From positions 61,286 to 125,285 of the forward strand of contig NZ_CP031600.1 of the NCBI RefSeq assembly GCF_008728195.1: 64,000 nucleotides of DNA. The letters are read 5' to 3'. A model generated the notes under the pieces. The model was given only the letters and a program-made list of their open reading frames with translations, did not search any database and was not told the origin of the DNA. The DNA is from Roseovarius indicus (GTDB lineage: Bacteria > Pseudomonadota > Alphaproteobacteria > Rhodobacterales > Rhodobacteraceae). Shown one piece after another: positions 60,344-64,000 of the stretch; within the stretch, counting starts at the first letter, position 1, and every line of letters begins with the position of its first letter. The position numbers were made by a program, and so were the translations under genes.

Positions 60344-61252
60344 ATGCCCCTCATAGGCTATGCCCGCGTCTCCACAGACGATCAGACCCCCCTGCCCCAG
60401 TCTGAGGCCCTGCAAACCGCGGGATGCGTCGAAATCTTCGAGGAACACGCCTCGGGCGGCGACCGCGCGCGGCCGGTGCTGGCGCGCGTGCTGGAGCGCA
60501 TCGGCAAGGGCGATACGCTGGTGGTCGTGCGCATCGACCGCCTTGCACGGTCTTTGTCGCACCTTCTCGAGGTGATCGAGCAGTTGGAGGCCAAGGGTGC
60601 GTTCTTTCGCTCGATCCAGGACCCGATCGACACTGCATCGCCGCAAGGTAAGTTCACGCTGCAGGTTCTGGGGGCCGCGGCCGAGTCCGAGCGCGCCCTG
60701 ATCCGCGAGCGCACCAAGGCCGGGCTTGCGAGCGCGCGTACAAAGGGCCGCGTGGGCGGCAACCCCGGACTGCGGGCCAAAGACCCTGTTGCTCTTCGCA
60801 AAGTTCGACTGGCGCGACAGGATGGCTACATGGAGCGCCTGAACGAAACGGCACAAGACTGGGTGCCCCATGTGCGCCGTCTGCGCCCCGACTTGGCTTG
60901 GGAAGACGTGGTGCGCATCATCAACGGCCCCTTGCCCGAGGCGCGTCGCTGGACCCAAAGCCGCCTGCTACGCGCTGTGAAGGCCTATGTCCGCGACGGC
61001 TTCCTGCCTACCGAGGTGCTGACCCGCGCCGGGCGCCGCGAAACCGACGACCGCCTGCCCGCCATTGTTGCTGGCATCAAGGGCGCAGATCCCGACATCA
61101 CGCTTCAGGCAATTTGTGATCGGCTGCAGGCGATGCGCGAACGCACGCCGCGCGGGCGGACAAGCTGGCAGCCTTCGTCGGTGAAGATGCTGCTGGAGCG
61201 GGCGGAACGACTTGGCCTCATGCCGTACGAATCGAGCCAAGATCAGGTGTAG
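60344..61252 (+). CDS. Serine recombinase (resolvase/invertase family)
   Basis: A 302-residue recombinase. The catalytic domain starts MPLIGYARVSTDDQTPLPQS with the active Ser, followed by VVVRIDRLARSLSHL and the long helix with ESERALIRERTKAGLASARTKGR. The C-terminal part is longer than a classic resolvase and carries extra HTH-like segments. The start at 60344 fits the family; the frame runs further upstream without homology. It may be the resolvase (TniR role) of the tni element. Confidence 0.85.
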   Translation: MPLIGYARVSTDDQTPLPQSEALQTAGCVEIFEEHASGGDRARPVLARVLERIGKGDTLVVVRIDRLARSLSHLLEVIEQLEAKGAFFRSIQDPIDTASPQGKFTLQVLGAAAESERALIRERTKAGLASARTKGRVGGNPGLRAKDPVALRKVRLARQDGYMERLNETAQDWVPHVRRLRPDLAWEDVVRIINGPLPEARRWTQSRLLRAVKAYVRDGFLPTEVLTRAGRRETDDRLPAIVAGIKGADPDITLQAICDRLQAMRERTPRGRTSWQPSSVKMLLERAERLGLMPYESSQDQV

Positions 61253-61594
61253 CTTCTGACCCGAATCCAAAAAATTTCACCGGGAGAAAACTCCGCAGGA
61301 GGCAGAAAGTGCCATTAGTTGCTTGGGGTTAGCTGCTATTGTGCCAACTCAACAGAGTAGCGGCTCGATTCGGTTAGATCTACATTTAATATATCTATAT
61401 CAATGACTTGCTGAGTTTTTTTACGCGGCAACACCTATAGGTGCTGTGGGTAACTTTTGCACTACATCTAGATTCTTCTTGCCGGACTCGCTGGATCGTG
61501 GCATTTCCATTCTGACGGCAAATTGCGTCAGACACGTTGTGCGTCGTCAAAATGATCAAGAGCCTTAACAGGGGCCAAGAGCGGGCGGCAGGAT
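61253..61594. promoter_or_regulatory. repA upstream region with CACCTATAGGTG palindrome
   Basis: A perfect 12-bp palindrome, CACCTATAGGTG, lies at 61432-61443 and extends imperfectly by CA/TG on both sides. repABC plasmids carry palindromic partition sites near repA or repC, and RepA/RepB also repress this promoter. I saw only one copy, so parS or operator is a suggestion. No gene was found here. Confidence 0.35.
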
Positions 61595-62794
61595 ATGGAT
61601 GATCGAAACGTTGGATATGCGCAAGGCATAGGCTCTTCTGACATCGGCACGTTTGCCGACAATCTGGCCGAGTCATTGGATCGGCAGATGAAGATCGCCT
61701 TCGAACCCGAAGAGCGTAAAGCCTTGCGGCGTTTCAGCTCGACCGAAGTTGCCGGTCTCCTGCGCGTAAGCACGTCTAACCTGCGCAACCGGCACAAGGA
61801 CGGTAGCTTCCCGGAAGTGCATACTGATAACCGCGGGCACCGATTCTACACAGCCCAAGAAGTGGACGAATTGCGTAACATCTTGGAGCGCACAGGAAAG
61901 AACGCCGAATCGTATCGGCCAGGTCGACGCGTTGGCGACCGACTTCAGGTGCTATCGGTCGTCAATTTCAAAGGTGGTTCGTCGAAAACAACAGCGACTA
62001 TACATCTTGCACAGCGTTATGCTTTGCGCGGCTACCGTGTTTTGGTCCTGGATCTCGATCCGCAAGCAAGTTTGACCACATTTTTCGGCTTTCGGCCTGA
62101 GCTCGAGTTCGCCGAGGGCGGAACAATCTATGATGCTCTGAGATATGAGGATCAGGTTCCGCTCTCTGACGTGATCCAAAAGACCTACTTTCACAAACTC
62201 GACATGGTTCCGGCGGGCTTGATGCTCTCGGAGTACGAAACCGAGACAGCAAACGCGCTCGCCCGTCGGATGCAGCCCATTTTTGCGGAGCGGCTCGCCT
62301 TAACGCTTGAGGAGGTAGAGGCAGATTACGACATCGTATTGATCGACTGCCCTCCTCAACTCGGCTTTCTGACTCTCACGGCATTGGCGGCCTCTACGGG
62401 GCTCCTGGTAACCGTCGTGCCAGGCATGCTCGACATCGCTTCCATGAGCCAATTCCTGAAACTTGCGTCAGAAACGGTAAAGGCCGTGGAAGAAGCGATT
62501 GGACGGCGTGTGACATGGGATTTCGTCAAATTCCTGATCACAAGGTATGAGCCGTCAGACGGGCCACAGACCCAAATGGCTGGCTACCTGAGATCAATTC
62601 TCGCCGGCCAGGTCATGACTGAACCCATGCTGAAGTCTACCGCAATCTCTGACGCCGGAATGACCCAGCAAACCGTCTACGAAGTTGATCCCGGCCAGTT
62701 CATCAGGAAAACGATTGATCGTGCTCTGACCAGCGTGAACGGCGTTGCCGATGAACTGGAGCAGACGATCCAAATGGCATGGGGGCGTCGCTGA
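61595..62794 (+). CDS. repA: Plasmid partition ATPase RepA (ParA family)
   Basis: A 399-residue ParA-type ATPase of repABC replicons. The N-terminus has an HTH that recognises DNA (FSSTEVAGLLRVSTSNLRNRH). The deviant Walker A box is VNFKGGSSKTT, followed by LVLDLDPQASLT and IVLIDCPPQLGFLT. It partitions the plasmid with RepB and represses the rep operon. repB overlaps its stop by one base. Confidence 0.92.
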   Translation: MDDRNVGYAQGIGSSDIGTFADNLAESLDRQMKIAFEPEERKALRRFSSTEVAGLLRVSTSNLRNRHKDGSFPEVHTDNRGHRFYTAQEVDELRNILERTGKNAESYRPGRRVGDRLQVLSVVNFKGGSSKTTATIHLAQRYALRGYRVLVLDLDPQASLTTFFGFRPELEFAEGGTIYDALRYEDQVPLSDVIQKTYFHKLDMVPAGLMLSEYETETANALARRMQPIFAERLALTLEEVEADYDIVLIDCPPQLGFLTLTALAASTGLLVTVVPGMLDIASMSQFLKLASETVKAVEEAIGRRVTWDFVKFLITRYEPSDGPQTQMAGYLRSILAGQVMTEPMLKSTAISDAGMTQQTVYEVDPGQFIRKTIDRALTSVNGVADELEQTIQMAWGRR

Positions 62795-63762
62795 TGGCCA
62801 GAAACATTTTCAACCAACCTCCGAAAGACGAAAAAGAGAGCGCGGCTCCCTCCCCTACCCTGCAAAAGGCTGCAAAGCTGCCCGGCTCTGTTGGCGGATT
62901 GCGGGACTCCTTGCGCGAAATCACGGCCAATTCGATCCGGGACATCGAACCCGATCAGATTGACATGGATGGCCTTCGCGATCGGTTGGTGCTGGAAGAT
63001 ACGAGTATCGACGAGCTTGCCGATAGCATTCGCAAGCATGGCCAACAAGTGCCGATCATGGTCCGCCCATCGGGCCAACCCGACAGATACCGCATCATCT
63101 ACGGTCGCCGTAGACTGGCGGCGATCCGCAAGATCGGAGGAACGGTCAAGGCAATCGTTCGCACATTGGACGACGACGCCTCGCTTATCGCACAGGGTCA
63201 AGAGAACAACCTTCGACTTGATCCGTCTTTCATAGAAAAATCTTTGTTTATCAAAGAGATGCAGGAAATTGGATATAAACCCGGCGTCATTCAGGATGCT
63301 TTGGGATTAACCCGGCAAGGCGTGTCCAACCACCGGGTCGTTATCGATCAACTGCCTGATGGGCTTGTTCAGCTTATCGGGCCGGCACATGGCATCGGAA
63401 GACGGCAGTGGGGTGATTTAGTGGCCCTATCGGAAAAGGTAGACTTGGTGAATTCGGCCAAAGAGGTGATCGCCGCCCTGCCCGACGACACTCCAAGCCC
63501 CGAGAGATTTCAGGCGGTCTATTCTGCTTGCTCGCACAAGGCTCGTGCAGACAAGAAACCGACCAGTCGCGGCGTGACGTCCCTCGTCAAGAATGAGAGC
63601 GGCGACACTGTCGGAACGCTGACAGTCGATCAGAAAGCGGTCGCCATCAAGATCGCCAAAAAGGACAACCCGGAATTCGGCCAGTGGCTCGAGGAGCGTG
63701 CGGAAGCTACGCTTTTGCAACTCTTCGATGAGTGGCGGAATGAGAGCGGCTCTGGGTCCTAA
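62794..63762 (+). CDS. repB: Plasmid partition protein RepB (ParB family)
   Basis: A 322-residue ParB-type DNA-binding protein. The ParB N-terminal box is DTSIDELADSIRKHGQQVPIMVRP... YRIIYGRRRLAAIRK and ENNLRLDPSFIEKSLFI; an HTH (VIQDALGLTRQGVSNHRVVI) follows. The start MARNIFN at 62794 is the family start and overlaps the repA stop (TGATG); an ATG at 62779 is possible. It binds the plasmid centromere. Confidence 0.92.
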   Translation: MARNIFNQPPKDEKESAAPSPTLQKAAKLPGSVGGLRDSLREITANSIRDIEPDQIDMDGLRDRLVLEDTSIDELADSIRKHGQQVPIMVRPSGQPDRYRIIYGRRRLAAIRKIGGTVKAIVRTLDDDASLIAQGQENNLRLDPSFIEKSLFIKEMQEIGYKPGVIQDALGLTRQGVSNHRVVIDQLPDGLVQLIGPAHGIGRRQWGDLVALSEKVDLVNSAKEVIAALPDDTPSPERFQAVYSACSHKARADKKPTSRGVTSLVKNESGDTVGTLTVDQKAVAIKIAKKDNPEFGQWLEERAEATLLQLFDEWRNESGSGS

Positions 63763-64000
63763 CCCAGGCCACATAGAGGAACCCGAGCAAAGGAGAAAAG
63801 CGAAGACCAGAAAGAAAAGAGCCCCCCAAAGTTTCCCCTGGAGAGCCCTCATCATTCGATTTGCACTCATGATGTAGCAACCTCCAGCAAACCGGTCAAG
63901 AGTCACCGATTCGGTGAACCAATTTTTATTGCCTTTTCCCAGATAAAATCTTGGGAGGAGACAGGGAAGCTGTGGGCCGAACGGTCATCGTGAACAAACC
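63763..64000. other. Start of the repB-repC interval
   Basis: In repABC replicons a small antisense RNA that limits RepC lies here, and repC follows. The window ends before any repC start codon. An imperfect stem (CCCAGAT...ATCTTGGG) at 63938-63955 could be part of that RNA, but I cannot define it. Confidence 0.4.

Noticed and set aside
63427..63906. A 159-codon minus-strand frame beginning with a hydrophobic stretch
   Set aside because: Most of it is antisense to repB. The interval after repB is where the repABC control RNA is expected, so a membrane protein is unlikely.

Overview
The window reads as a plasmid or other mobile replicon of a high-GC alphaproteobacterium, most likely Rhodobacteraceae. 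The basis is a repA-repB pair of repABC type at the right end, the codon usage, and family-typical genes (DUF1403, RHE_PE00001-like HTH protein, ISKra4, repABC). No rRNA or tRNA gene was seen.

Layout. (1) 1-982 is an inverted, apparently identical copy of 49061-50042: part of an ISKra4-family element next to an older ISKra4 remnant. These inverted copies bracket about 48 kb of metal-resistance and bioenergetic genes. (2) 1200-10021, minus strand: a tightly coupled complex I-like operon, nuoA - [NuoB-like / two heavy-metal-binding domains / His-rich linkers / NuoD-like fusion] - nuoH-J-K-L-M-N. It has no nuoC, E, F, G or I. The NuoB-like part has no cysteine, so it cannot hold cluster N2. This is the strongest candidate for an undescribed system. 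(3) 10278-13240: DUF6629 protein, IS256 scrap, a membrane protein and a DMT exporter. (4) 13494-26032: copper genes (cupredoxin, cytochrome c, CopA-type multicopper oxidase, CopB), a CDF-like transporter, EF-hand protein, DUF302, TVP38, ATC-hydrolase-like protein, APC permease and lgt. (5) 35919-26077, minus strand: DUF5676, a P1B-type ATPase with two heavy-metal-binding domains, DUF2933, an ICMT-like protein, a complete arginine deiminase set (arcD-like, arcA, arcB, arcC), cytochrome c and a Rieske protein. (6) 36241-41787: a Cys-rich small protein, an ECF sigma factor with a Cys-rich tail, a DMT transporter, a beta-propeller protein and two small EF-hand proteins. (7) 41943-48798: a two-component system, then L,D-transpeptidase - cytochrome c - multicopper oxidase - cytochrome c - DsbA, and copZ. 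(8) 48936-51021: a copper ATPase gene and a merR-type gene, both truncated around ISKra4 elements. (9) 51091-61252: Acr3-like arsenite exporter, tniABQ, broken scpB, DUF1403, tyrosine integrase and serine recombinase. (10) 61595-64000: repA, repB and the start of the repB-repC interval.

Regulation. A 16-bp direct-repeat motif, TGTNNC-N4-TGTNNC, occurs nine times upstream of genes in this island, always in the same orientation relative to the gene it would serve. It is a good candidate for the binding site of the OmpR-type regulator at 41943. Four MerR/CueR-type dyads (TTGACCTTCC..., with a 19-bp spacer at three of them) lie at copZ, the copA remnant and two cytochrome c operons. At two promoters both site types occur with exactly the same 30-bp spacing.

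Together the genes suggest a copper (and other metal) tolerance island: cytoplasmic export by a P1B ATPase and CopZ, periplasmic oxidation and binding by multicopper oxidases, CopB, cupredoxin and EF-hand proteins, extra cytochromes c, and energy or pH support by the arginine deiminase pathway and the complex I-like membrane arm. The last link is inference.
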